Made by a program: the position numbers and the translations under genes. From Bog-473 sp964457065 (GTDB taxonomy: Bacteria > Actinomycetota > Acidimicrobiia > Acidimicrobiales > RAAP-2), in assembly GCA_964457065.1 (NCBI GenBank), contig CAYWDQ010000003.1, positions 1 through 64,000 on the forward strand: a DNA stretch of 64,000 nucleotides, given 5' to 3'. Positions 33,873 to 43,886 of the stretch are shown piece by piece (positions within the stretch are counted from its first letter, which is position 1; each line of letters opens with the position of its first letter). The notes beneath the pieces are model-generated. The model saw only the letters and a list, made by a program, of their open reading frames with translations, ran no database searches and was not told the origin of the DNA.

Positions 33873-34832
33873 TCACCACTGGCCACTGCTCTGATCGAGG
33901 GCGTCCCATGCGGCTCGCTGAGCCTTTTGAGGGTCGAAAGGTCCAGTTCTTTCAGCGTCGTCTGCTCGTCGGAGGGCGTTGTTGTCGTACCTGTCCCGTC
34001 GTCTGTACCACAGGACGACGCCGCCGACGCAGGCCAGACCACCAAGGAGGATGAGGACCCACCCCGGGAGTGTGGCGGGCGGAGACGACGACGTGACGTC
34101 GATCCTCACGACGGAGACCTGGGCAGCCCGATCGATGAAATAGACGGTGATCTTGCCGGGCCGCTCCAGGTAGTAGTAGGCGGTCGCCGACGGGCCGAAA
34201 CCATCGGAGTAGAGCGCACACGCCGGCGACGGCGCCGAGAGTTCCGGGCTGTACTCCTCGGTGCCGAATACGAGGATCACGGTGTCGGGATGGACGTTGA
34301 ACTGTGTGTCCGCATCGCCGGGTCCCACTCCGAGGGCGTAGTCGGGCGCCGAGCTCGCAGCCGAATCCGAACAACCCGGGGGAGCGGCCGTGCCCCCTTT
34401 GGACACCACGGCGAGATCCGCAGGTGAAGGAACGAATCGTTGGGACGGGAGACTGGGGGTCTTGATGAGGTGGTTGCCCCCCACGATCGCGAGCACTCCG
34501 AGGACGATGAGCCAGAGGGCCCACCCTCGTCTCTTGCTCAGACGGTGGTGGTCAGCTTCGACTCCCGGCTCCGTTTCGAGCGCAACGGCGACGTCACCCC
34601 TCATTGCCTCCGGCGGGGGATCGGTGCTCTCGACGGTCCCGTCACGGACCAGGGAGGTCGGCGTGGAACCGGACATCCAACGAGCTTCGTGTCGCCCATA
34701 AGGATCTTTGAACCATCCCGATGCGGCCACACCCGCCTCCGACGCTCCGGCTGTACCGACCCTAATCAGGGGCGGGCGACGGACCTGGTAGGGGTTCCCC
34801 GTCGGGACCAACCGTGGCGCGTTCGACGGCAC
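33873..34832 (-). CDS. DUF2510-like two-TM membrane protein with conserved tail
   Basis: A 319-residue protein. Near the N-terminus is a DUF2510-like motif (GWFKDPYGRHEARWMSG). TM1 is ALWLIVLGVLAIVGG, followed by an extracellular domain of ~110 residues (TVILVFGTEEYSPEL, AYYYLERPGKITVYFID). TM2 is WVLILLGGLACVGGVVLWY. A cytosolic tail ends AQRAAWDALDQSSGQW. That tail recurs at 46473-46538 on the other strand. The start is uncertain because the first ~35 residues are weak. Function unknown. Confidence 0.75.
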   Translation of the reverse strand: MPSNAPRLVPTGNPYQVRRPPLIRVGTAGASEAGVAASGWFKDPYGRHEARWMSGSTPTSLVRDGTVESTDPPPEAMRGDVAVALETEPGVEADHHRLSKRRGWALWLIVLGVLAIVGGNHLIKTPSLPSQRFVPSPADLAVVSKGGTAAPPGCSDSAASSAPDYALGVGPGDADTQFNVHPDTVILVFGTEEYSPELSAPSPACALYSDGFGPSATAYYYLERPGKITVYFIDRAAQVSVVRIDVTSSSPPATLPGWVLILLGGLACVGGVVLWYRRRDRYDNNALRRADDAERTGPFDPQKAQRAAWDALDQSSGQW

Positions 34833-34928
34833 GGAGCAAGGGTCCCCGCCACGGTGACGATGCTGGCCAGGATGTCGGCACGCCCTGGAGCGAAGGGGAC
34901 GGTGCCCAGGATCGGAGCGTCGCCCCTC

Positions 34929-35111
34929 TCAGGTCGACACCACCGGCGGGGTTCCGGTGGGCACGACGATGATCGGTCGGTGCGTGTGGGCGATATAGGC
35001 CACGTCGCCGGCATGGACGTGCAGCATGAACAGGAGCAACGCCATCAAGCCCAGCACCCCGACGAGCAGCGCGGCCAGCAGCCAGGCGTGGACTTCGAGC
35101 GTACGATTCAC
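34929..35111 (-). CDS. small single-TM protein (tentative)
   Basis: A 60-residue frame with one strong transmembrane helix (LLAALLVGVLGLMALLLFML) followed by HVHAGDVAYIAHTHRPIIVV. The start is GTG 35111, and TATGTC about 9 nt upstream could be a -10. No family recognised. It lies between two uncertain minus-strand genes. Confidence 0.45.
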   Translation of the reverse strand: MNRTLEVHAWLLAALLVGVLGLMALLLFMLHVHAGDVAYIAHTHRPIIVVPTGTPPVVST

Positions 35112-35282
35112 TACGAACTGACATACCCCGGTTTGCGTGGCGTATGCCTCGGTCCCCGGTGGTCAATTGGGTCGAACGTTTGTAGGGCCCCTTCGGCGCA
35201 CGCGCTCGTCGAGCTCCACCGAGTAGCTCACCCGAAGCACCGACTCCGCCGGCGAGCCGATGGCGGTCCGTGTGAGAAACGC

Positions 35283-35534
35283 TCAGGCGCCTCGCCGCAT
35301 CGAAGGTGCACTTCGACGTTCGGAATGGTTTTCCCAGAGGCGCTGCGCCATGTCTCGGGACGCAACGGGACAATTGATCCCGATGGGTGTGGCGGATTGG
35401 TGGTCGCGCTCGCAGTCGTCACAGACGACCATCCACAGACGGTCCGATCGCTGCACAATTTTGGGATGGTGGATCTTCCTCAACGCGCCTGACTCCAGCT
35501 CGATGCCCTCTCCGGCGCAAGCGACCCTAGCCAT
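35283..35534 (-). CDS. small CxxC-containing hypothetical protein (tentative)
   Basis: An 83-residue frame from ATG 35534. The central part (VQRSDRLWMVVCDDCERDHQ, PIGINCPVASRDMAQRLWEN) reads like a compact actinobacterial protein with one CxxC, perhaps a metal-binding treble fragment. The N-terminus is doubtful and the frame is open to 35690. Function unknown. Confidence 0.45.
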   Translation of the reverse strand: MARVACAGEGIELESGALRKIHHPKIVQRSDRLWMVVCDDCERDHQSATPIGINCPVASRDMAQRLWENHSERRSAPSMRRGA

Positions 35535-35754
35535 GGCCCGAACCGGGCTGCAACGGCGGTCCGTAGTCCCAGGTCGTACGCGACGATCCCGCGAACTGGG
35601 CCCGTTTCTTCGCCAGCGCTCGCCGGTGAGCTCCCGTACACCGGCACGATGTGCAGCTGCGTTCCCGGACCATCGGACCAGCAGGACCATCGTGGACTCA
35701 CGCCCGGTCTCGAGCGGGTGACGGACGGATCAGGCCTACGGGCCGCTCATTCCC

Positions 35755-35760
35755 TAGAAT
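35755..35760 (+). promoter_or_regulatory. -10 element TAGAAT for the DinB-like gene
   Basis: TAGAAT ends 6 nt before ATG 35767, so the transcript would start at or within a base or two of the start codon. No Shine-Dalgarno is present. This is the clearest of several leaderless arrangements in the window. Confidence 0.65.
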
Positions 35761-35766
35761 TCGACA

Positions 35767-36387
35767 ATGACAGCACCGAGCCTGGCGCAACAAGAACGCG
35801 CGACCCTCTGCGACCTCTTCGTCGAGCGTGGCCCCGACGCGCCCACCTTGTGCGAGGGGTGGCGCACCGTCGACTTGGCGGCGCACCTCGTTGTGCGCGA
35901 ACGGAGACCCGACAGCGGGCCGGGACTGGTCTGGCCCCCGCTGGCCGGTCACACGGACAAGGTGCGGCGAGCGGTGCGGGACCGCACGCCGTGGGAGGAG
36001 CTGGTCGAGACGGTCCGGCGCGGGCCGCCGTTGCTCCTTCGTCCCTTCGATGGGCCGATGAACACGGTCGAGTTCTTCATCCACGTGGAGGACGTGCGTC
36101 GTGCGCAAGACGGCTGGGAACCCCGCCCGATCTCCGCCGAGTTGGCCGATGCCCTCTGGGCCCGCGTCGGGCCGGGTGGCATGGCGAAGAAGGTGCCGGC
36201 CACGGTCGTGATCACCTCGCCCGGGCGGGCCGACAAGGAGCGTGGCACGGGGCCGCGCCTCACCCTGGCCGGCGACCCGGGCGAGCTCGTCATGTTCGGC
36301 GCCGGCCGGCAAGGGGCGGCCAGGGTCGAGATCAGTGGTGACGCAGCGCTCGCCGAGCAGCTGCGCGCCGCATCGCTGGGTGTCTGA
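35767..36387 (+). CDS. TIGR03085-type DinB / maleylpyruvate isomerase-fold protein
   Basis: A 206-residue metal-binding four-helix protein typical of actinobacteria. It starts LAQQERATLCDLFVERGPDA and has TLCEGWRTVDLAAHLVVRER (His of the DinB fold), MNTVEFFIHVEDVRRAQ (second His region) and GEVVLFG-like GELVMFGAGRQ. Members of the fold include mycothiol-dependent enzymes, but the function of this subfamily is not known. Translation is probably leaderless. Confidence 0.87.
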   Translation: MTAPSLAQQERATLCDLFVERGPDAPTLCEGWRTVDLAAHLVVRERRPDSGPGLVWPPLAGHTDKVRRAVRDRTPWEELVETVRRGPPLLLRPFDGPMNTVEFFIHVEDVRRAQDGWEPRPISAELADALWARVGPGGMAKKVPATVVITSPGRADKERGTGPRLTLAGDPGELVMFGAGRQGAARVEISGDAALAEQLRAASLGV

Positions 36388-36526
36388 CCCCCATCCACCT
36401 GGCAGCGACACCCATCGCACTGGTGAGCCCGATCGCCAGCGGCGCGCCGTTCGGCGCCATCGCGGTCTTCTGCATCATCGAGAGCTCCCTCGTCGGCCGG
36501 TCGGCAGCCTGAGGTAGGTTCGCACC

Positions 36527-36964
36527 ATGGTCGGACGTCAAGTGGATGGGACCGACGATGACGAGGGCGAGGATGTCGCCGTCGATGCCGCCTTGGAGCA
36601 GGGCCTCGACGCGGTGGAGGAGTCGGTTGGGGCGTATCTCGCGGACCCTTCGGCCGGGCTGCGCCACGACCTGCTGGCCGCGCTCCAGCGACTCGATCAG
36701 CAGATCGACGAGAGCGACGCCTACGAGAGCAGCATCATCGGCTCGGGGGCGTTCGGCGCTCCGGGCAAAGGCTTGGTGATCGGGGAGACCGCCGGCGCCT
36801 CGGCGGCCGAGGAGGTCCCCGAATCGGTCTGGCGGGCCCAGACGGCCCTGATCAAGGCGGCCAAACGGGAGGTCGCGGCAGCGACCCCCGACACCTTGGC
36901 GGACCTGCGCGCCGCCGCGGACGCCCTCTCGGCCGCCCGGGGCGAGGAACCACCCACACCGTGA
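36527..36964 (+). CDS. acidic helical hypothetical protein
   Basis: A 145-residue, Ala/Glu/Asp-rich, mostly helical protein (ALEQGLDAVEESVGAYLADP, LLAALQRLDQQIDESDAYES). No domain recognised. It could be a coiled coil. TAGGTT at 36515-36520 is 6 nt before ATG 36527, again a leaderless layout. GC3 is high as in true genes here. Confidence 0.7.
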   Translation: MVGRQVDGTDDDEGEDVAVDAALEQGLDAVEESVGAYLADPSAGLRHDLLAALQRLDQQIDESDAYESSIIGSGAFGAPGKGLVIGETAGASAAEEVPESVWRAQTALIKAAKREVAAATPDTLADLRAAADALSAARGEEPPTP

Positions 36965-37015
36965 CGGTGGGAGGGAACGGAGGGCCACCGGTCGCGTAGC
37001 CCGCCGCGTGCCGGG

Positions 37016-37459
37016 TCAATCGTCTTTTGCCATCGATTCGAGCATCGCCGCCATCTGCCGGTGGACGAGGTTGACGGCCTGCAACGGCCGGATCATGACC
37101 CGGAACTCGATGATGCGTCCCTCGTCGTTGCAGCGGATGATATCCACGCCGTTGACGTACTTGCCCTCCATGGTGGTCTCGAACTCCAAGACGGCCGTGT
37201 CGTCGCCGAGCACGGTCTTGGTGTACGTGAAGCGCCCCCCGGACCCGGTGTGCTCCGAACCCGGGCTCACCGCCGACGCGTCGCCCCCGAAGGTCTGACC
37301 GGCCGCCTGCAGGTAGAGGCTCGTGATCTGCTTGCCACGTTGCGGCGTGAACACGATCGGCGAGTAGAAGACGACGTCGTCGTCGAGGAGGTCGTCGAGC
37401 CCGCCCGGCAATTCGCCGCGCAGGTAGGAGTGCCACTGTGCGACGACCCGCTCCATCAT
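37016..37459 (-). CDS. SnoaL / NTF2-like fold protein
   Basis: A 147-residue protein with the NTF2-like pattern: VAQWHSYLRGELPGGLDDLL, DDDVVFYSPIVFTPQRGK, LEFETTMEGKYVNGVDIIRC, GRIIEFRVMIRPLQAV. The fold serves hydrolases, isomerases and binding proteins, and nothing here fixes the role. GGAGGGAG precedes ATG 37459. It is downstream of the glycosyltransferase/glucosidase pair on the same strand, ~78 nt away. Confidence 0.85.
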   Translation of the reverse strand: MMERVVAQWHSYLRGELPGGLDDLLDDDVVFYSPIVFTPQRGKQITSLYLQAAGQTFGGDASAVSPGSEHTGSGGRFTYTKTVLGDDTAVLEFETTMEGKYVNGVDIIRCNDEGRIIEFRVMIRPLQAVNLVHRQMAAMLESMAKDD

Positions 37460-37537
37460 CGGTGCTCCCTCCGTGGTGAGCCGGGCCGGCAGCGCCGCCG
37501 ACCGTGCGACATCGTAGGTCGGCGCGGTGGGGCGGCG

Positions 37538-38884
37538 TCAGCCGGCGGCGGGGACACGGGCCGCGTCACGCGCCGCGCACAGCTCGGCCAGCGCCGCGCT
37601 GATCGCACCCAGGGGGTCCGTGTCGGCGATCTCGGCCTGCAGCACCCGCGCCCGCTCCCGGTACGACGGACGGGCCAGGACGCGGCGCACGGCTCGGGCC
37701 ACCATCGCCACCGACGGGCGGCCGGTGTGCAGGTCGACGCCGGTGCCCGACCAGTGCACGCGCGCAGCCACCTCGGGTTTGTCCTCGCTGTCGCCCGCCA
37801 CCACCAGCGGCACCCCGTGGGCCAGCCCCTGCTGCACGCCGCCGTACCCGCCGTTGGTCACCATGACGTCGACGTGGGGGAGCAGGACGTCGTGGGGGAT
37901 GAAGCGCTCCAGGCGCACGTTGGGCGGCAGGCCGCGCCGCAGCGGCCCCGGGTCCGGCCCGCCGGTCGTGGCCACGACGAGCACGTCGTCGCCGGCCAGC
38001 GCCCGGGCGCTCTGGAAGAGGAGGCGACCCAGGTCCGCGTTGTCCAGCGTGCCCTGCGTGACGTGCACGACCGGTCGCCCGCCCCCGAGCTCAGCCCACC
38101 ACCACGGTGGCTCGAAGGACGAGGAGGGGGGCGCGAGGATCGGCCCGACGAAGCTGACCGAGCGTGCCAGGTCCGAGCGGGGGTACTCGAAGCCGGCCAC
38201 CGTCGCCTGCAGGTAGGCGTCCACCACCTTGGGCTGCAGGTCGACGAGATAGCCGCGGAAGCGCGGCGCGCCGGTCTCGGCCAGGCGCCGGCGGGCGAAG
38301 CACTGAATGCCGGCCAGCACGAGGTGCTCGGTGGCCCAGTTCATGGCCACGTTGCGCACCCGGCGCAGGGGGCCGCTGCCGGGCTGGAACGCGGCGCCGA
38401 ACGGTGCCGTGTCGCGGCTGTTGGAGGCGTAGGGCATCACGCCGATGCAGGCCAGCGCCGGCCGCGCCGCGCGGGGCCCCAGGGCGAGGGGGAGCGCGCC
38501 GAGGAACATCGTGTCGACGACGATGCAGTCGGCGGGGAAGCCGTCGAGGATGGCGCGCAGGTCGCGGTGCTGGCCGGGGATCGGCCCCACGAAGATGCGC
38601 CGCAGGTCGTCCTTGACGCCGCGGACACCGCGCTTGGACGACGACTCCCGCTCCGGGTTGGCCACCATCAGGTCGTGCGCGTCGTACTCCTCGGCGAAGG
38701 GGACGAACGCGGCGCCGGTCGCCTCCACCTTGTCCCGGTAGTGCGCCGTGGTGAAGAACACGACCTCGTGGCCGTCGTCGACCAACCGCCGCGCCAGCGC
38801 CAGCAACGGCGCCGTGTGGCCCTGGGCCGGGGTCGTGCACAGCACGAAGAGGCGAGCGCCCCCCGTCGCGGCGCCGCCGGTCAC
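37538..38884 (-). CDS. MGT/UGT-type (GT1) glycosyltransferase
   Basis: A 448-residue GT-B enzyme. The N-terminal acceptor domain has LFVLCTTPAQGHTAPLLALA. The C-terminal nucleotide-sugar domain has VVHVTQGTLDNADLGRLL, FIPHDVLLPHVDVMVTNGGY and GVQQGLAHGVPLVVAG. In most relatives the motif reads THGG; here it is TNGG. I chose GTG 38884, overlapping the glucosidase stop by 4 nt (GTGA). A longer frame upstream is shadow. Similar enzymes glycosylate macrolides, flavonoids or lipids. The acceptor is unknown. Confidence 0.9.
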   Translation of the reverse strand: MTGGAATGGARLFVLCTTPAQGHTAPLLALARRLVDDGHEVVFFTTAHYRDKVEATGAAFVPFAEEYDAHDLMVANPERESSSKRGVRGVKDDLRRIFVGPIPGQHRDLRAILDGFPADCIVVDTMFLGALPLALGPRAARPALACIGVMPYASNSRDTAPFGAAFQPGSGPLRRVRNVAMNWATEHLVLAGIQCFARRRLAETGAPRFRGYLVDLQPKVVDAYLQATVAGFEYPRSDLARSVSFVGPILAPPSSSFEPPWWWAELGGGRPVVHVTQGTLDNADLGRLLFQSARALAGDDVLVVATTGGPDPGPLRRGLPPNVRLERFIPHDVLLPHVDVMVTNGGYGGVQQGLAHGVPLVVAGDSEDKPEVAARVHWSGTGVDLHTGRPSVAMVARAVRRVLARPSYRERARVLQAEIADTDPLGAISAALAELCAARDAARVPAAG

Positions 38885-40482
38885 GTCACCACGACGGCAC
38901 CGCTCCACGCCGGCAGGGTGAGTGCCCCCTCCGGGCTCGACCCCTCGAGCCCGGGTGCGGTGGCCACCGTGACCGTGCCGGGCACGCCGTCGAAGGTCGC
39001 CGGTGCGTCCGACATGTTGAGCAGCACCGTGGTGCCCTCGCCCCGGGCGAAGGCCCAGGTGCCCGGGAGGGAGTCGAGCGACCGGTAGGGCCCGACGGCC
39101 AGGTCGTCGCTCGCCCGGCGCGCCGCGATCGCCCGACGCGTCAGCTCGAGCACCGAGCCGGGGTCGCCCTCCTGGTCGGTCACGTTGCACGCGGCGGGGT
39201 CGGCCATGGGCAGCCAGGGGCGCGTGCCCGGTGCGGTGAACCCCCCGCCCGCGGCGCTCGACCACGGCATCGGCGTCCGTTCCGCGTCACGACCCTTGTA
39301 GTAGGGCCAGAAGCGTGTCCCGACCGCGTCGAGCACGTCGGCGCGCTCGATCGGGCCGTCGGTGAGCCCGATCTCGTCGCCCTGGTACAGGAAGGGCGTC
39401 CCCCGCAGCGTGAGAAGGATCAGCAGCGCCACCTTCGCCTTGGCCACCTCCCCGCCGGCCCAGCGGGTCGCCAGCCGCGACACGTCGTGGTTGGACGCGG
39501 TCCAGATCGGCCACGCCTCGGCGGGGAGGAGCGCCTCGGTGTCCTCGACGACGCTGCGCAGGGCCTCCGCCTCGAAGGGCGCGTTGATGAACACGAAGTT
39601 GAACCCCCCGTGCAACTCGTCGCTCCCGCTGCCGTAGAACTCCACCAGCGTGGGGAGCTTCTCCACGTTGGTCTCGCCGATCAGCAGCCGCTCGGGCTCG
39701 TAGGTGTCCGCGATGGTGCGCCAGCGGCGCAGGATGTCGTGCGCCTCCGGTCGGTCCGTGTTGTAGACCGCCCGCACCCCCATGAACTGCTGGTCCAGCG
39801 GGTCGTCCTCGGTGGCGGGCGGGTTGTCACGCAGCTCCTTGTCCTTGATCATCATGTTGCACACGTCAATGCGGAAGCCCGCCACGCCACGGTCCCACCA
39901 GAAGCGGACGATGTCGTCGAATTCGCGGCGAACGTCCTCGTTCCACCAGTCGAGATCGGGCTGGGCCGCCTCGAAGTTGTGCAGGTAGTACTGGCCGCTG
40001 GTCTCGTCGAGGTGCCACGCCGGCCCGCCGAAGATGCTCACCCAGTTGTTGGGCGGGCCGCCGTCGGGCTTGGGGTCGGCCCAGACGTAGTAGCCGCGGT
40101 GCGCGGAGTCCCGGCCGCTCAGCGCGTCGACGAACCACGGGTGCTGGTCGCTGGTGTGATTGGGCACCAGGTCCATGAGGATGCGGATGCCCCGGCGGCC
40201 CGCCTCGCGGACCAGCGCATCGAGGTCGTCGAGCGTCCCGTAGGCGGGGTCGATGTCGCGGTAGTCCGAGACGTCGTAGCCCCAGTCGCGGTTGGGTGAG
40301 CGGGTGACCGGCGACAGCCACACACCGCTGATGCCGAGACCGGCGAGGTGGTCGAGCTTGGAGATGATGCCGGGCAGGTCGCCCACACCGTCCCCGTCGG
40401 AGTCCGCATACGAGCGCGGATAGATCTGGTAGAAGACGCCGCCGTGCCACCAGCGGTCCGGATCGCGGTCTCCTGGCGTCAT
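38881..40482 (-). CDS. GH13 alpha-glucosidase (oligo-1,6-glucosidase type)
   Basis: Retaining alpha-glucosidase. It has DGDGVGDLPGI (metal-like loop), region I LVPNHTSDQHPWF, region II GFRIDVCNMMIK (nucleophile Asp), region III LLIGETNVEK (acid/base Glu), and region IV ASNHDVSRLATRW. Length is 533 residues. No signal peptide, so it is cytosolic and acts on imported oligosaccharides. It is upstream of and overlapping the glycosyltransferase, so the two are probably made together. Confidence 0.95.
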   Translation of the reverse strand: MTPGDRDPDRWWHGGVFYQIYPRSYADSDGDGVGDLPGIISKLDHLAGLGISGVWLSPVTRSPNRDWGYDVSDYRDIDPAYGTLDDLDALVREAGRRGIRILMDLVPNHTSDQHPWFVDALSGRDSAHRGYYVWADPKPDGGPPNNWVSIFGGPAWHLDETSGQYYLHNFEAAQPDLDWWNEDVRREFDDIVRFWWDRGVAGFRIDVCNMMIKDKELRDNPPATEDDPLDQQFMGVRAVYNTDRPEAHDILRRWRTIADTYEPERLLIGETNVEKLPTLVEFYGSGSDELHGGFNFVFINAPFEAEALRSVVEDTEALLPAEAWPIWTASNHDVSRLATRWAGGEVAKAKVALLILLTLRGTPFLYQGDEIGLTDGPIERADVLDAVGTRFWPYYKGRDAERTPMPWSSAAGGGFTAPGTRPWLPMADPAACNVTDQEGDPGSVLELTRRAIAARRASDDLAVGPYRSLDSLPGTWAFARGEGTTVLLNMSDAPATFDGVPGTVTVATAPGLEGSSPEGALTLPAWSGAVVVT

Positions 40483-40555
40483 CCACTCGTCCCTTCGCGT
40501 ACGGTCGGTCCCGGGAGCGTATCGACCCGCCCGACGGCGCGGGCCGGTGGCCGGC

Positions 40556-41284
40556 TCAGAGGCGCCCGAGGGCCACCGACATGAGGTGCTGCTCCTCGGC
40601 GATGGAGAACGAGACGCCGACGGCGGTGAACATCACCTGCTGGCCGAGGCGCCCCTTGACGGCGAGGAGCTGGGTGGCGGTGAAGTTCAGCGTCACCCCG
40701 TGCGTGACGACCGGGACGCTCATCGAGTAGCCGGTGACGCCCGGGCCGAAGGCGGTCGGGTCGATGGGCGAGACGAGCGGTGTGCCGATGCTGACGCCCT
40801 TGGGCGACTTGCCGAAGAGCTTTGCCTTCAGCGGGCCCGACGCGAGGGAGGTCATGCATCCCGGCATCTTCGCGTTGGCACCGACGGCGAGCTCGGCCGC
40901 CGCGTTCTTGGCCGAGGGGAAGAGCGTCACGTTGTCGTTGACGATCAGGGTGGCCACGCTGTTCTGGAACTGGGGGCTGTTCACCGACGGCGGGTTCTCG
41001 GTTATGAGCGACGTCGCCACCCCGATGCAGCGGGCCAGTTGCGCGTCGCCCACGGTGTTGTTGCCGTGGTTCGTGTTCTTGGCGGTCACCCACCCGGCCG
41101 GCAGGTCGGAGAGGACCAGCAGCGCCTTGCGGGCCTGCGCCAGGGAGGCCGAGCCGGAGCCGGAGCTCGCGCCCGCCGGCGCCGCCACCGCTCCCAGCAC
41201 GGCGCCGGCGACCAGCCCGGCTGCCACGAGCCCCGCAGCCAGGCGGGCCAGAGCGGGTCGTGCCGTCCCGCCGGAGTTCCTCAC
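40556..41284 (-). CDS. secreted hypothetical protein
   Basis: A 242-residue protein with a signal peptide (LARLAAGLVAAGLVAGAVLG then AVAAPAGAS). The mature part has ALLVLSDLPAGWVTAKNTNH, CIGVATSLI and NFTATQLLAVKGRLGQQVMF. It resembles actinobacterial secreted proteins with a sensor-like PknH_C/LpqN layout, but I cannot assign a family. GTG 41284 follows GAGAGGGGGA. It is divergent from groES across 384 bp. Confidence 0.75.
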   Translation of the reverse strand: MRNSGGTARPALARLAAGLVAAGLVAGAVLGAVAAPAGASSGSGSASLAQARKALLVLSDLPAGWVTAKNTNHGNNTVGDAQLARCIGVATSLITENPPSVNSPQFQNSVATLIVNDNVTLFPSAKNAAAELAVGANAKMPGCMTSLASGPLKAKLFGKSPKGVSIGTPLVSPIDPTAFGPGVTGYSMSVPVVTHGVTLNFTATQLLAVKGRLGQQVMFTAVGVSFSIAEEQHLMSVALGRL

Positions 41285-41588
41285 GATGCATCCCCCTCTC
41301 GGCTCCACCGGCTCCACCGGCGTCTGCGCCCGGACGCGCCGGCACACGCTATGCGCGCGCCGCCGCGCCCTCGGAGCGCCCCAGTGCCGGGCCAGCCACG
41401 TCCGGGTGGGCGCCGCGGCCGGGCGCGCCGCCAGTGGTCCGTGCCTGCGTCGGCCGTCCGGCCTGCCCGGGTCATTGCTGCCCCTCCTGCCTCCATGGGC
41501 GCTGCCGGCTGCCGGGATCGGGACCCGGGCCGGCATCGCCCTCCCGGAAGGGGAACGTGGGGGAGCGCCCCGCCCCACGGGGGCCCCC
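41285..41588. other. divergent spacer before groES promoter
   Basis: About 300 bp of very GC-rich sequence between a minus-strand secreted protein and the groES promoter. No open frame with a ribosome-binding site or family likeness. Minus-strand promoter elements for the secreted protein should be here, but none is clear. Confidence 0.5.
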
Positions 41589-41617
41589 TTGCCAGCCCGG
41601 GACCGGCCCGCTATCGT
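41589..41617 (+). promoter_or_regulatory. groES-groEL promoter
   Basis: TTGCCA (41589-41594), a 17-bp spacer and TATCGT (41612-41617). The last base of the -10 is the first base of the CIRCE operator, so repressor binding would cover the start site. Confidence 0.75.
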
Positions 41618-41643
41618 TGGCACTCACAACCCGAGAGTGCTAA
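41617..41643 (+). promoter_or_regulatory. CIRCE operator (HrcA site)
   Basis: TTGGCACTC, 9-nt spacer ACAACCCGA, GAGTGCTAA. The consensus is TTAGCACTC-N9-GAGTGCTAA, so only one position departs (G for A in the left arm). It predicts HrcA repression of groESL relieved by heat shock. Confidence 0.95.
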
Positions 41644-41668
41644 TCAGTGCCAAGGAGGCCCGTTCAAC

Positions 41669-41962
41669 ATGCCGAAGCTGCACCCCCTCGATGACCGGAT
41701 CGTCGTCCGCCCCGGCGAGTCCGAGGAGACGACCGCATCCGGCCTGGTCATCCCCGACACGGCCAAGGAGAAGCCCCAGCAGGGAGAGGTTCTCGCCGTC
41801 GGCCCGGGCCGCCGCTCCGAGGACACCGGCGAGCTGATCCCCCTGGACGTCAAGGTCGGCGACACGGTCGTCTACTCCAAGTACGGCGGCACCGAGTACA
41901 TCCTCGACGGTGAGGACGTCCTGATCCTCTCCGCCCGCGACATCCTGGCCAAGCTGGCCTGA
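41669..41962 (+). CDS. groES: co-chaperonin GroES
   Basis: Heptameric lid of the chaperonin. The 97-residue product starts MPKLHPLDDRIVVRPGESEE, has the mobile loop ETTASGLVIPDTAKEKPQQG (split in two) and ends GEDVLILSARDILAKLA. AAGGAGG is 9 nt before the ATG. groEL follows after 114 nt that contain a small CCCCGG / CCGGGG hairpin (41993-42010). Confidence 0.98.
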   Translation: MPKLHPLDDRIVVRPGESEETTASGLVIPDTAKEKPQQGEVLAVGPGRRSEDTGELIPLDVKVGDTVVYSKYGGTEYILDGEDVLILSARDILAKLA

Positions 41963-42076
41963 TCGACCACACCGACGTGGGTCTGCCCGCCGCCCCGGTG
42001 ACCGCCGGGGCCGGCGCGGCGGCACCACCCTTTTCCACCTGACCCACCGAGAACTCGAGAGGAGTTCGACACAGTC

Positions 42077-43729
<1,653 letters not shown>

Positions 43730-43734
43730 CTCCG

Positions 43735-43765
43735 CGCCGGCGTCCGCGGGCGCCGGGGTGATGCT
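43735..43765 (+). terminator. probable groEL terminator
   Basis: CCGGCG (43737-43742), 8-nt loop, CGCCGG (43751-43756), followed a few bases later by CTTTT. It is modest, but the only hairpin between groEL and the next gene. Confidence 0.45.
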
Positions 43766-43886
43766 TTTGCCGACATGTCCAGCGCTACTGTCTGCGGGCG
43801 TGTCGGGCTTCGTGGCCGGGCCTTCGGGTCCGGCTGCGGCGCGTCCGGGCCCGGGTGTCTAGCGTGCCCGGGGTGATCGGGCCGGC

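Noticed and set aside
36388..36526. Short hydrophobic frames on both strands between the DinB-like and the acidic helical protein genes
   Set aside because: Both strands read as hydrophobic, which is usual for mirrored GC-rich sequence. No start signal favours either.
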